DNA from: Pseudomonas sp. G34
GTDB taxonomy: Bacteria; Pseudomonadota; Gammaproteobacteria; Pseudomonadales; Pseudomonadaceae
Assembly: GCF_031119625.1 (NCBI RefSeq)
Contig: NZ_JAVHZV010000027.1
Coordinates: 1 to 64,000 of the forward strand
Reading direction: 5' to 3'
Length of the DNA stretch: 64,000 bases
The notes beneath the pieces are model-generated. The model made no database searches, was not told the origin of the DNA, and saw nothing but the letters and a program-made list of their open reading frames with translations. A program made the translations under genes and the position numbers. Position 1 is the stretch's first letter; every line of letters begins with the position of its first letter. This document shows, piece by piece, positions 8,383 through 17,087 of the stretch.

Positions 8383-8401
8383 GCGGGCCTTAGCGGCCCG
8401 C
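8383..8401. terminator. Hairpin between convergent DUF4124 and yqcC genes
   Basis: GCGGGCC-ttagc-GGCCCGC forms a 7-bp perfect stem spanning the yqcC stop codon and lying 11 bases after the DUF4124 stop. There is no good T run on either side, so its role as a terminator is uncertain. Confidence 0.4.
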
Positions 8402-8722
8402 GCTGATCAGCCGGTCGAAATCGCCCAATGCCTTGAGCAGCGCCGCAGCCTCGTGACTGTCGGCACCATACACCTGCTCGGCCATGGGCAGGATGCCGGA
8501 CACTGCCGGCAGGTCGGCACCCGCCTCGATGATCGCCTTCATGCGCGGCAGGAAGATCCACTGCAGCCACTGGGAAAAATCCAGGGTATCCACACAGAAC
8601 GGCTGTTCGCTGGACAGCGCCTCCATGCTGGGCGCGCTGGCCTCCCACAAGCCCTGCACCCGCAGTGCCCGTTCGATCAGCAAGAGCTGATCGGCGATCA
8701 GGGCGACCGATGTGACACTCAC
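8390..8722 (-). CDS. YqcC family protein (DUF446)
   Basis: A 110-residue cytosolic protein of unknown function in the YqcC/DUF446 family. The family hallmark is visible as QPFCVDTLDFSQWLQWIFLP-RM (residues 41-62), close to the E. coli STQPFFMDTMEPLEWLQWVLIPRM block. Its start overlaps the stop of the upstream TPR lipoprotein gene by 4 bases (ATGA type), so it belongs to the mrcB operon. Confidence 0.85.
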   Translation of the reverse strand: MSVTSVALIADQLLLIERALRVQGLWEASAPSMEALSSEQPFCVDTLDFSQWLQWIFLPRMKAIIEAGADLPAVSGILPMAEQVYGADSHEAAALLKALGDFDRLISAGR

Positions 8723-9462
8723 AGGTTGACCCGGGCCCGCTCACGGGCCTGGGCTGCGCCAGCGGCGTCGCCCTGCTGCTGGCGGGCCTTGGCGATCAGA
8801 TCCCACAGGCTGGCCTGCAGGGCCGGACGGCCATTGGCGTAGCTCAGGCCACGGCGAGCAAACTGCTCGGCCTGGGCGGCATCGCCCTGGGCCAGGCGTA
8901 CTTCAGCCAGGCGGTAGAGCACCTGCGGCTCACGCGGAGCGATCCGCTGGGCACGTTCCAGACTGGACGCCGCACCATTGAGATCACCACCGGTCTGCTG
9001 CTGCTGGGCGCTGGTCAGCAACGCCAGCACCGGCCCGTCGAGCTGCTCGTCGGCAGCCAGGCCACCACCGGTATTACCGCTGGGGATGCCACTGGGCGTC
9101 GACGGCTGCGACGGGGCCGAGTTGCCGTAGCTCGGCGAACCCAACGGCTCGCTGCTCAGCGGCGGCTCGTCGAAGGTCAGCCCGCCACCGCTGGCAGGCG
9201 CGCCAGCCGGCGCCGCATAGGTGTCGATCGGCGCGGACGGCGCACCGCCACCCGGCACCATCACCACCACTCCGGAATCCTCGGGCATGGTTTGGGGCTG
9301 CTGCGCTTGCGCGGGGGCATTGTTGTAGCCACCGCCAGGCCGGTCGTCCTGCTCGTAGGCGGAACTACCGGAATCCACAACCGGGATGGAACCACGCGGA
9401 ACGCTGGCACAACCACCCAGAACCACCGAGGCGGTCAAAACGGGAATCAACCACTTGCTCAC
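8719..9462 (-). CDS. TPR-repeat lipoprotein
   Basis: A 247-residue lipoprotein with a signal peptide and lipobox (VVLGGC, Cys at about residue 18). A long Pro/Gly/Ser-rich disordered linker (residues 25-130) leads to a C-terminal TPR-like region (residues 135-245, with helices such as LYRLAEVRLAQGDAAQAEQF). Directly downstream of mrcB (12 bp gap), so it may be a partner of PBP1B or of cell-wall assembly, like other outer-membrane lipoprotein activators; this is inferred from context, not homology to LpoB/LpoP that I can prove. Confidence 0.8.
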   Translation of the reverse strand: MSKWLIPVLTASVVLGGCASVPRGSIPVVDSGSSAYEQDDRPGGGYNNAPAQAQQPQTMPEDSGVVVMVPGGGAPSAPIDTYAAPAGAPASGGGLTFDEPPLSSEPLGSPSYGNSAPSQPSTPSGIPSGNTGGGLAADEQLDGPVLALLTSAQQQQTGGDLNGAASSLERAQRIAPREPQVLYRLAEVRLAQGDAAQAEQFARRGLSYANGRPALQASLWDLIAKARQQQGDAAGAAQARERARVNL

Positions 9463-9474
9463 GGCAAACCTCTC

Positions 9475-11793
9475 TTATTCCAACCAGCCTTTCACCCAGT
9501 CCATCACCGAGTCCACGGGGGCCTGAATACCACAACCTGCACCCGGAGCCGGCTCGCTGCCGCGAATATACGGCATCTGCACGGCCCCCGGACAATTCTG
9601 CGCCGAGCCCTGCCCGGTCGCTGCGTCCACCCAGGCCACCACCACGTTGTCGGGTACCGGCATGTCCAGCGGCAGCGGGTCGGCACGGCGCATGAAGCCC
9701 GTCCAGGCCTGCAGCGCACCGGTCGCGCCGGTGAACGGTGTCGGGCCGTTATCGTCACGGCCCATCCACACCACGGTCAGCAGATCCTGACTGAAGCCTG
9801 CAAACCAGCTATCGCGCGAATCGTTACTGGTACCGGTCTTGCCTGCCAGGGTCAGCGAGCTTGGCAGCTGGCTGTAAACAGAACGGCCGGTGCCTTCACG
9901 CATGGTGCGTTGCATGGCGTTCTGCAGCAGGTAGATGGCGCCCGCGTCGAAACGCTGTTGAATCTGATACGGATAACGCCTGAGCGGCTCGCCCTCGGCG
10001 GTCAGCACGCTGCGAATACCCCGCAGCGGGGTGTTGAAGCCGCCATTGGCGATGGTCTGGTACATGCCGGTGACTTCCATCGGCGTCAGCGCGCCAGCGC
10101 CCAGCAACATCGACGGATAAGCCGGCCACTGGCGCGACACGCCCAGGCGCTCGAGGGTTTTGAGCACATTCGGCACGCCCAGTTCCAGGCCAAGCTTGGC
10201 GGTGGACAGGTTGTAGGAGTGCGCCAGGCCCTGGTACAGGTAAATGCTACCGTGGGCCTTGCGATCGTAGTTCTGCGGCCTCCACACCTGGCCATCCTGG
10301 CCCTTCACCGAGAAGGGTTCGTCCTGGATCCGGGTGGTCAGCGTGTACTGGCTGGGGCGCTCGAGTGCGGTCAGGTAGATGGCCGGCTTGATCAGCGAGC
10401 CGATCGGGCGCACGGCGTCCAGCGCACGGTTGAAGCCGGCGAAGCGTGGCTGACGGCTGCCGATCAGCGCCTGGATCTCGCCGGTTTCCGGGTTGGTCAC
10501 CACCATGCCGGCTTCGACCTCGTCGGAGCCCTTGCGGCCGGCCTGGCGCTTGAAGGTTTCCGCCAGCGCTTCCTCGGCCTTGAGCTGCAGGATAGGGTCG
10601 AAGCTGGTGAAGATGCGCAGGCCTTCTTCGGTCAAGTCCTCGTCACGGTAGTCCTGACGCAACTGGCGCTTGACCAGATCCAGGAAGGCCGGGAACGAGC
10701 CATTGGCCATGCTGCCACGCTGGGTCACGCCCAGCGGACGAGCCTTGGCGGCGGCGGCCTCTTCAGGCGACACCACGCCCTGCTCGGCGAGCAGGTCGAG
10801 AATCATGTTGCGGCGGTTCAGCGCCCGCTCCGGATTGCGGCGCGGGTTGTAGAACGTCGGGCCCTTGACCATGCCGACCAGCAAGGCCACCTGCTCGAGC
10901 TTGAGTTCGGACAGCGGCTGGCTGAAGAAGTACTGACTGGCCAGACCGAAGCCATGCACCGCGCGCTGGCCGTCCTGACCGAGGAATACCTCGTTGAGGT
11001 AGGCCTCGAGGATTTCACGCTTGTCGTAATGCAGCTCCAGCAGCACCGCCATCATCGCTTCGGTGATCTTGCGGGTCAGGCTGCGTTCGTTGGTCAGGTA
11101 GAAGTTCTTCACCAACTGCTGGGTCAGGGTACTGCCGCCCTGGCGCAACTGGCCGGCCGAGGCGTTGACCCACACGGCGCGGGCGATGCCCTTGGGCGAT
11201 ACACCGAAGTGCTCGAAGAAGTCGCGATCCTCGACCGCCACCAGGGTTTCCACCAGGTAGGCCGGCACCTGATCGAGCTTGATCAGCACGCGGTCTTCCT
11301 GGTGCGCCGGGTACAAACCGCCAATCAGCATCGGCTCGAGCCGCGCCACGGCCAGGTCCTTGCCGTCGGCCTTGGTCAGCGAGGCGACGTAGTCACCGGA
11401 GAACCGCACATTGACCTGCTGAGCCTGCTCGGCGCTCTCGTAGAACTGGAAGCCGCGCGAATGCAGGGACACATTGTTGCCGGAAACGGCCACGGCGCCC
11501 GGGCCATTGGCCACGCTCTCGCGGCGGTAGCCGAGGGCGTCCATTTCCTTGAGCAGGTCGTCCTTGGCCAGCTTCTGGCCGACGAACAGCTCAAGCGGCC
11601 TGGCATACACCTTGGCCGGAACGGTCCAGCGCTTGCCGGAGAATTTCTCCTGGACGATGGCATCGAGGTAAACCGCAAAGCCGGCGAACAGCACCAAGCC
11701 TACCAAGCCGAGCTTTACAGCCCAGCCCAGCAAGGGGCGCATGCCACGGGGGCGGCGTTTGGAACGGGAGCGGGAAGATCGGGTACGAGTCAT
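9475..11793 (-). CDS. mrcB: Penicillin-binding protein 1B (bifunctional glycosyltransferase/transpeptidase)
   Basis: Class A PBP of 772 residues that polymerises and cross-links peptidoglycan. In order: basic cytoplasmic tail (RSRSKRRPRG), single membrane anchor (residues 24-48), UB2H-like region, GT51 glycosyltransferase (VAVEDRDFFEHFG, then GGSTLTQQLVKNFYL), and transpeptidase domain with the nucleophilic Ser in PIGSLIKP (about residue 465) and the KTGTS motif (LAGKTGTSND). Divergent from the kinase/ATPase gene. First gene of a three-gene operon. Confidence 0.96.
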   Translation of the reverse strand: MTRTRSSRSRSKRRPRGMRPLLGWAVKLGLVGLVLFAGFAVYLDAIVQEKFSGKRWTVPAKVYARPLELFVGQKLAKDDLLKEMDALGYRRESVANGPGAVAVSGNNVSLHSRGFQFYESAEQAQQVNVRFSGDYVASLTKADGKDLAVARLEPMLIGGLYPAHQEDRVLIKLDQVPAYLVETLVAVEDRDFFEHFGVSPKGIARAVWVNASAGQLRQGGSTLTQQLVKNFYLTNERSLTRKITEAMMAVLLELHYDKREILEAYLNEVFLGQDGQRAVHGFGLASQYFFSQPLSELKLEQVALLVGMVKGPTFYNPRRNPERALNRRNMILDLLAEQGVVSPEEAAAAKARPLGVTQRGSMANGSFPAFLDLVKRQLRQDYRDEDLTEEGLRIFTSFDPILQLKAEEALAETFKRQAGRKGSDEVEAGMVVTNPETGEIQALIGSRQPRFAGFNRALDAVRPIGSLIKPAIYLTALERPSQYTLTTRIQDEPFSVKGQDGQVWRPQNYDRKAHGSIYLYQGLAHSYNLSTAKLGLELGVPNVLKTLERLGVSRQWPAYPSMLLGAGALTPMEVTGMYQTIANGGFNTPLRGIRSVLTAEGEPLRRYPYQIQQRFDAGAIYLLQNAMQRTMREGTGRSVYSQLPSSLTLAGKTGTSNDSRDSWFAGFSQDLLTVVWMGRDDNGPTPFTGATGALQAWTGFMRRADPLPLDMPVPDNVVVAWVDAATGQGSAQNCPGAVQMPYIRGSEPAPGAGCGIQAPVDSVMDWVKGWLE

Positions 11794-11910
11794 GGCGCGG
11801 CATTATACGCACTTTACGAAGCGCCGGCAGCGACTGCCAGCGGTTTGCAGTGCGCCAGCGAGGGGCCATAATGCGCGCCTGTTCCCACTTTTAAATGCCA
11901 AGGATCGTCC

Positions 11911-13464
11911 GTGAGCCAAGCCCTGATTACCGCCTTGCAGAACCCGGCCCTTTATCCGCACCCGGTAGACGGTTTCAGGGTCATCGAGACCCATATTTCC
12001 TGGGTCGTGCTGACCGGCCCCTATGCTTACAAGATCAAGAAACCGGTCGACTTCGGCTTTCTCGACTTCACCTCGCTGCAGGCGCGCAAGCACTTCTGCG
12101 AGGAGGAGCTGCGGCTCAACCAGCGCCTGACCGAGGATTTGTATCTGCAGGTGTTGCCGATCGGTGGCAGCCCCGAGGCACCGCAAATCGGCAGCGACAC
12201 CACGGTGTTCGAATACGCGCTGAAGATGCGCCAGTTCCCGCAAGAGCAGTTGCTGGCCCAGGTGCAGGCCCGCGGCGAGCTCAATGAAACCCATATCGAC
12301 GCGCTGGCCAAGCAGATCGCCGAGTTCCACCGCGACACCCCCGTGGTGCCCGCCGACCACCCGCTGTGCAACGCCACCGCCATCGTCGCCCCGCTGCGGC
12401 AGAACTTCGAGCAGATTCGCCCGATGCTCAGCGACAAGGCCGACCTGCAGCAGCTCGACGCCCTGGAAGCCTGGACCGAGACCAGCCTGGAGCGTCTGTG
12501 GCCCGACCTCGAAGCGCGGGCGCGGGATGGTTTCATCCGCGAGTGCCATGGCGATATCCACCTGGGCAACGCGACTTTGCTGGACGGACGCGCCACGCTG
12601 TTCGACTGCATCGAATTCAACGAGCCCTTCCGCTTCACCGATATCGCCCTGGATACCGCCTTCCTGGTCATGGACCTGGAAGACCGCGGCCTCAAATGCC
12701 TGGCGCGCCGCCTGCTCAACGGCTGGCTGGAGCACACCGGTGATTACGCCTCGCTCAAGGTATTCAACCTCTACAAGACGCACCGCGCCCTGGTGCGCGC
12801 CAAGGTCGCGCTGTTCCGCCTCGGCCAGGAGCAGGATGCCGTGCAACGTGCGGTGATCCTGCGCCAATACCGCGCCTACGCCAGCCTCGCCGAAAGCTAC
12901 AGCGCCATTCCCGCGCGCCTGCTGGCGATCACCCGCGGCGTGTCGGCGGTCGGCAAGAGCCAGGTCGCGCTGCGCCTGGTGGAGGCGCTGGGCGCGATTC
13001 GCATCCGCTCCGACGTCGAGCGCAAGCGCCTGCTGGGCCAGCAGAACACTGCCGAGGTGAATGCCGGGATCTATAGCCAGGACGCCAGCGATACCGTCTA
13101 CCAGCACCTCAACACGTTGGCCGATCTGGCCTTGCACGCGGGTTACCCGGTGGTGCTGGACGCCACCTTCCTCAAGCGTCCGCAGCGCCAGGCCGCCCAG
13201 CAGGTTGCCGACGACACCGGTGTGCCCTTCCTGATCCTCGACTGCCACGCGCCGGACGCGGTGCTCGCCAGCTGGCTGCAGCAGCGCCAGTTGGAAGGCA
13301 GCGACCCGTCCGACGCGACCCTGGCGGTAATCGAGGCGCAGCGCGCCGGCCAGGATCCGCTGGAGGAAACCGAACTGCCCTACTGCAAGCGCGTGGACAC
13401 CCCGGACAGCGCCAGCCTGGCCGAACTGGTCAGCGCGGTTCGCCAGCGTTTCCCCAGCCTCTGA
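11911..13464 (+). CDS. Bifunctional APH-like kinase / AAA family P-loop ATPase fusion
   Basis: A 517-residue fusion protein. The N-terminal half (1-320) is an aminoglycoside phosphotransferase/choline kinase-like fold with the catalytic loop HGDIHLGN at about residues 213-220 and a following IEF metal site. The C-terminal part is a P-loop kinase (GVSAVGKS, about residues 343-350) of the AAA_33 type. Substrate unknown. Starts at a GTG. The same fusion is conserved in Pseudomonas beside mrcB; it is not evidence for aminoglycoside resistance. Confidence 0.88.
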   Translation: MSQALITALQNPALYPHPVDGFRVIETHISWVVLTGPYAYKIKKPVDFGFLDFTSLQARKHFCEEELRLNQRLTEDLYLQVLPIGGSPEAPQIGSDTTVFEYALKMRQFPQEQLLAQVQARGELNETHIDALAKQIAEFHRDTPVVPADHPLCNATAIVAPLRQNFEQIRPMLSDKADLQQLDALEAWTETSLERLWPDLEARARDGFIRECHGDIHLGNATLLDGRATLFDCIEFNEPFRFTDIALDTAFLVMDLEDRGLKCLARRLLNGWLEHTGDYASLKVFNLYKTHRALVRAKVALFRLGQEQDAVQRAVILRQYRAYASLAESYSAIPARLLAITRGVSAVGKSQVALRLVEALGAIRIRSDVERKRLLGQQNTAEVNAGIYSQDASDTVYQHLNTLADLALHAGYPVVLDATFLKRPQRQAAQQVADDTGVPFLILDCHAPDAVLASWLQQRQLEGSDPSDATLAVIEAQRAGQDPLEETELPYCKRVDTPDSASLAELVSAVRQRFPSL

Positions 13465-13531
13465 CGGCTGGCCAGCGGCGCGACAAAGCTCTTCTATACT
13501 GGCAGTAAGCCTCCCCCGGACGACTGCCACC

Positions 13532-13888
13532 ATGAGCCAACCGCGCCAGCTGGACACCCCGCTCTACCGACTGCTGCACAATGACGACGTCGCTGCCTTC
13601 AACCAGCAGCGACCCAAGGGCGAACCCATCGACCTGAGCGGTGGGGACTTCCGCGGGCTCGACCTGCGCAGCCTCGATGCCGAGGGCATCGACTTTACCG
13701 ATGCCTATTTCCGCGGCGCCGATCTGCGCGGCGTGGACTTTCGCAACGCACAGCTCGAAGGTGCCAGCATCGCCCATGCGCAGATATCGGGCGCCTACTT
13801 CCCGGTCGAACTCAGCGCCGACGAAATCCTCATGTCGATGAATTTCGGCACCCGCCTGCGCTATCGCACCCATCCCAACCACCTGTAG
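13532..13888 (+). CDS. Pentapeptide-repeat protein
   Basis: A 118-residue cytosolic protein with tandem A(D/N)LxX-like pentapeptides across residues 36-82 (DFRGLDLRSLDAEGIDFTDA, then YFRGADLRGVDF), expected to form a short right-handed beta helix. It ends with a small non-repeat tail. Function unknown; too few repeats to claim Qnr-like gyrase protection. Lies 67 bp after the kinase/ATPase gene, probably same transcription direction. Confidence 0.85.
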   Translation: MSQPRQLDTPLYRLLHNDDVAAFNQQRPKGEPIDLSGGDFRGLDLRSLDAEGIDFTDAYFRGADLRGVDFRNAQLEGASIAHAQISGAYFPVELSADEILMSMNFGTRLRYRTHPNHL

Positions 13889-13990
13889 CAGCCTGTAACG
13901 CGAGATCGCAGCAGTGCCGCCATGCCGCGCCTACACTTTTGCGGTGGCGGCACGGGGCATCGCGGCGCAAACGCGGCAGGAGGAGATGGC

Positions 13991-14257
13991 GTGAACGACG
14001 AATTGCAGACCCTCAAGAACCTCGGCAAGACCTCGTCGCAGTGGCTGCACGCGGTGGGCATTCACAGCGCCAGCGACTTGCGCAGGCACGGGGCCGTCGA
14101 GGCCTATCGGGCGGTTCGCGCCCGCGGCTTCCGCGCCTCCAAGGTACTGCTCTACTCCATCGAAGGTGCACTGCTGGACATTCACTGGAGCGAGCTCTCG
14201 CCGACGCGCAAGGAGAGCCTGAACCTGCAACTGGAGGCCGCCGCCACCGGTGACTGA
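13991..14257 (+). CDS. TfoX C-terminal domain-like protein
   Basis: An 88-residue protein matching the stand-alone TfoX_C fold: LKNLGKTSSQWLHAVGIHSA, then a DLRRHGAVEAYRAVR helix and a VLLYSIEGAL segment. I start at a GTG preceded by an AGGAGG-like site; longer in-frame starts upstream give low-complexity residues. In other bacteria TfoX-type proteins affect competence, but here only the C-terminal helix-hairpin-like domain is present, so no such role can be claimed. Confidence 0.8.
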   Translation: MNDELQTLKNLGKTSSQWLHAVGIHSASDLRRHGAVEAYRAVRARGFRASKVLLYSIEGALLDIHWSELSPTRKESLNLQLEAAATGD

Positions 14258-14394
14258 ACCCAGGAGGCCGGACGAGCCCTGGAACAGGCGCTGGTTCACA
14301 AGCCCCAGCGAGACCGATTTACCTGGAGCGCGGCGAGTATTATCGTTTCAGGGATTTTCGTGCGCATCCAGCACGAGCAGCCCAAGGAATCACC

Positions 14395-15186
14395 ATGTAT
14401 CTACTCGGGGAACAACCGGCCTACGCCGACCAACTGATCAGCCGCTTGCAGAGCATCCCCGGAAAACTACTCGACGGGCTCAGCCCCTGCGGTGAGCCGC
14501 TGCAGGTCGAGCGCAGCGAAAACCTGGCGAGCGACCTGCCCAGCAACCAGCTGTTCATCATCGATAACGGCCTGCTGCATGCGCTGGTCGACGAGCGTCC
14601 GCTGTTCTACCTGCAGGAAGGCGACCTGGTCGGGCTGCGCCAGGGTATCGACCTGCCGAGCTGCCGCTACACCAGCGACGAGCCGCTGACACTGATCCCC
14701 TACTCGCGCAGCGAGGTGTTCAAGCACATCTATGCCGACGAACCGCGCCAGGAGCTGTTCATTCAATATCTGGTCGGGCATACCGCACTGCTCTCCGATG
14801 CCCTGGCACGCCTCAAGCAACCCGAGATTCGCCCAGCCACCGGCTTCAAGCATTTCGCCAAGGGCGATGCACTGATCAACCAGGGCGACGAAGCCGACCA
14901 TGTGTTCATCATCATCGACGGCCACGCCGAGGCATTCGTCGATGGCATGAAGGTCGGCGACGTGCAGAAGGACGAAATCTTCGGCGCCATGGCCGTGTTC
15001 ACCAACGAGAAGCGCAGTGCCACGGTGATTGCCAGCCAGGCCTGCACGGTGATGGTGATCCCCAAGGATCAGTTCCTCAGCCTGATGGAAAGCAACCCGC
15101 GCATCGCCCACAGCCTGGTCGAAAGCATGGCCAGGCGCATCGACCTGCTCAACAAGGAAATCACCGGCCTGCGCCAGCCAGGCTGA
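14395..15186 (+). CDS. cbpA: Cyclic nucleotide-binding domain protein, CbpA-like
   Basis: A 263-residue protein with a clear C-terminal cNMP-binding domain (residues 145-250: FAKGDALINQGDEADHVFII, then EIFGAMAVFTNEKRSATV) and a degenerate N-terminal one. There is no HTH, so it is not a Crp-type transcription factor. Position (after a TfoX-like gene and before PrrF) is that of P. aeruginosa PA4704/CbpA, a cAMP-binding protein. The phosphate-binding segment EIFGAMAVFTNEKRSAT is near canonical (FGExALL..xxRSAT in the family). Confidence 0.82.
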   Translation: MYLLGEQPAYADQLISRLQSIPGKLLDGLSPCGEPLQVERSENLASDLPSNQLFIIDNGLLHALVDERPLFYLQEGDLVGLRQGIDLPSCRYTSDEPLTLIPYSRSEVFKHIYADEPRQELFIQYLVGHTALLSDALARLKQPEIRPATGFKHFAKGDALINQGDEADHVFIIIDGHAEAFVDGMKVGDVQKDEIFGAMAVFTNEKRSATVIASQACTVMVIPKDQFLSLMESNPRIAHSLVESMARRIDLLNKEITGLRQPG

Positions 15187-15207
15187 GAAAATCCGCCCCG
15201 CTCCCGA

Positions 15208-15230
15208 GAACCCGGCCACGTGCCGGGTTC
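15208..15230 (+). terminator. Terminator hairpin after cbpA
   Basis: Nine-base perfect stem GAACCCGGC/GCCGGGTTC with a 5-base loop, 21 bases after the cbpA stop. The downstream tract is only moderately T-rich. Confidence 0.65.
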
Positions 15231-15293
15231 TGCGTTCAGGCAGACCGCAAATCGCGATGAGGACGATCGATAAAAATAATTTCCATAGTGCAG

Positions 15294-15324
15294 TTGACTA
15301 TGTAATGAGAATTGCTATTATTTG
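15294..15324 (+). promoter_or_regulatory. PrrF promoter with Fur box
   Basis: A -35 TTGACT (15294-15299), 16-bp spacer and -10 TATTAT (15316-15321) are overlapped by a Fur-box-like sequence (TAATGAGAATTGCTATTAT, 15303-15321) close to the GATAATGATAATCATTATC consensus. Fur with Fe(II) should occlude the promoter, giving expression only in iron starvation. Confidence 0.85.
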
Positions 15325-15327
15325 CAT

Positions 15328-15442
15328 CAGCTGATCGCGAGATCGGTCGATAAGCTCAAGAGCCCCAGGTCGGACTCTTCAGGTTATCTCCTCATCAGGC
15401 TAATCACGGTTATTGACCCGGCACTTTGCCGGGTCTTTTTTT
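15328..15442 (+). ncRNA. prrF: PrrF iron-responsive small RNA
   Basis: About 115 nt. The central antisense core (AGCCCCAGGTCGGACTCTTC at 15361-15380, then ATCTCCTCATCAGGCTAATC) is the conserved PrrF segment that pairs with mRNAs for iron-rich proteins such as sodB, sdhD and acnB. It ends in a strong terminator. The start is inferred from the -10. Only one copy is present here, whereas P. aeruginosa has two in tandem at the corresponding place after cbpA. Confidence 0.92.
15415..15442 (+). terminator. PrrF terminator
   Basis: Perfect 8-bp stem GACCCGGC-acttt-GCCGGGTC followed by seven T residues. Confidence 0.93.
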
Positions 15443-15545
15443 GCCTGGGCAAAAGTGCGTGCGCAACGATCTTTCATTGAGCGGCGTCATGTCATTTACA
15501 TGAACACCGGCTAGACTGTTTCCACCCTCACCGGGAGACAGGTCG

Positions 15546-15722
15546 ATGGACATCCAGATCCGTGCGTCGCAAGGCCTACGCGGCACCTGCTGGCAGGTGT
15601 GCCTGGGCCAACACCAGGTCAATTTCCGCAGCGAAGAAGAAGCGCGTCAGTTCGTGGCGACGCTGCAGGCTCGGGTACAGGCCCCGCACCCGTTGCCCGC
15701 CGAGCAGCGCCTGGCCAGCTGA
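15546..15722 (+). CDS. Small conserved-looking hypothetical protein (58 aa)
   Basis: Translates as MDIQIRASQGLRGTCWQVCL, followed by GQHQVNFRSEEEARQFVATL and an end in PLPAEQRLAS. A GGGAGA ribosome site lies 6-8 bases before the ATG. The pattern of a short beta-rich half followed by an EEARQFV helix looks like a small structured domain. Function unknown. Position directly after PrrF suggests, but does not prove, an iron-related context; in P. aeruginosa the haem-uptake phu genes lie beyond this point. Confidence 0.7.
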   Translation: MDIQIRASQGLRGTCWQVCLGQHQVNFRSEEEARQFVATLQARVQAPHPLPAEQRLAS

Positions 15723-15725
15723 GCC

Positions 15726-16922
15726 TCAGCCCACCGGGTGCCCAGCGCGCCGCTCCGCCCAGCGGGTGAGGCGTGAAGCGCCCACCGCCAGCACGCCGCA
15801 GCTGAAGATGACCAGCGCCATGGGTACCGCGCTGCCGTCATGCAGCACGCCGACCATGGAGGCCGCGCTCGCTGCGATGGTGAACTGCAGGCTGCCCATC
15901 AGCGCCGAGGCGCTGCCGGCGTGGCGGCCCTGCCCGGCCATCGCGCAGGCCGAGGTATTGGGCAGCAGAATGCCCAGTGAGGCGATGCAGCCGAACAACG
16001 GCAGCATCAACGGCCACAGTGCCTGTGGCCCTATCCACGCCAGCACCAGCAAAGCGATACCGCAGGCCAGGTAAAACCAGACGATGCGCCTGGCCCAGTA
16101 GGCCGGCCCGTGCCGTGACACCAGCCAGGCATTGACCTGGGCGGCAAGAATGAAGCCGGCGGCATTGGTGCCGAACAGCCAGCCATAATGCTCGGCCGGT
16201 ACACCATAGAGCTCGATGAACACGAAGGGCGAGCCGGCGATGTAGGCGAACATGCCGGCGATGGCCAGGCCGCCGGTCAGCGCATGGCCGATAAAGGGCA
16301 GATCGCTGAACAGGCGCCGGTACTCCCTCAGGGCGCCACTCAACGGAGGCGGTTGCACGTGCGGGTTCAGCGTCTCCGGCAGCCACAGGCTGAGGGCCAC
16401 CAGGCACGCTGCGCTGAACAGCGTCAGGCAGACGAAGATCGCTGGCCAGCCGAACAGGTTGAGCAACAAGCCACCGGCCACTGGCGCGAGGATCGGCGCC
16501 AGGCCCATAACCAGCATCAGTTGCGAAAACACCTTGGCGGAACTGATCGGGTCGCACAGGTCGCGCACCACGGCGCGGGATATCACCATACCGGCACAGC
16601 CACCCAGGGCCTGGACGAACCGGGCGGCGATCAGCCATTCCAGGCTGGGCGCCAAGGCGCATGCCAGGGAAGCCAGAGTAAACAGCGAGACCCCGACCAG
16701 CAGCGGCCCGCGCCTGCCGAAGCGATCGGCCAGGGGCCCGTAGACCAGCTGCCCGATGGCCAGCCCGGCGAAATAGGAGGCCAGCGAAAGCTGTACGTGC
16801 TCGGTATCGGTATCGAACGCCAGCGCCAGCGCCGGAAAGCTGGGCAGGTAGAAATCGATGGCCAGCGGGCCGAAAGCGCTGAGCGAACCCAGAATCAGTA
16901 ACAGACGAAGCGGCATTGGCAT
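15726..16922 (-). CDS. Bcr/CflA family MFS drug efflux transporter
   Basis: About 398 residues with 12 predicted membrane helices. MFS motif A is clear (GPLADRFGRRGPLL) and the DHA1 motif around ALGGCAGMVISRAVVRDL is typical of Bcr/CflA proteins (bicyclomycin, sulfonamide or dipeptide exporters). I start at the ATG with a GGGA site (MPMPLRLLLIL); a GTG seven codons upstream is possible. Divergent from a TetR/AcrR-type gene that likely represses it. Confidence 0.88.
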   Translation of the reverse strand: MPMPLRLLLILGSLSAFGPLAIDFYLPSFPALALAFDTDTEHVQLSLASYFAGLAIGQLVYGPLADRFGRRGPLLVGVSLFTLASLACALAPSLEWLIAARFVQALGGCAGMVISRAVVRDLCDPISSAKVFSQLMLVMGLAPILAPVAGGLLLNLFGWPAIFVCLTLFSAACLVALSLWLPETLNPHVQPPPLSGALREYRRLFSDLPFIGHALTGGLAIAGMFAYIAGSPFVFIELYGVPAEHYGWLFGTNAAGFILAAQVNAWLVSRHGPAYWARRIVWFYLACGIALLVLAWIGPQALWPLMLPLFGCIASLGILLPNTSACAMAGQGRHAGSASALMGSLQFTIAASAASMVGVLHDGSAVPMALVIFSCGVLAVGASRLTRWAERRAGHPVG

Positions 16923-17001
16923 GGTTCCCGGCGGCTGTCCCACCCTGGGCTGAAGACAAGATAAAGCGCTGTGCGCGCTTAACGAGAATGGACGCCGACA
17001 A

Positions 17002-17023
17002 TTACATACAAGTTCGTCTGTAA
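17002..17023. promoter_or_regulatory. Candidate TetR-family operator
   Basis: TTACA-N12-TGTAA dyad (left arm TTACATACAA) in the 165-bp gap between the MFS and TetR genes. The left half resembles the TACATACA half of the E. coli AcrR operator. Position between divergent genes suits autoregulation and pump repression. Inference. Confidence 0.5.
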
Positions 17024-17087
17024 AACAAACATCCGCTGCAAAAAATAATTACACTCGCAGCTTCCTGAACTGATCTGATCCTGTCGT

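Noticed and set aside
9292..11871. Very long plus-strand open frame (859 codons) opposite mrcB
   Set aside because: It is the antisense shadow of a high-GC gene; mrcB has every PBP1B motif and the antisense translation is Arg/Gln/His-rich with no domain.
11911..13464. Aminoglycoside resistance gene
   Set aside because: The APH-like fold is fused to a P-loop ATPase and lies in a conserved core neighbourhood; this family is not a known resistance determinant.
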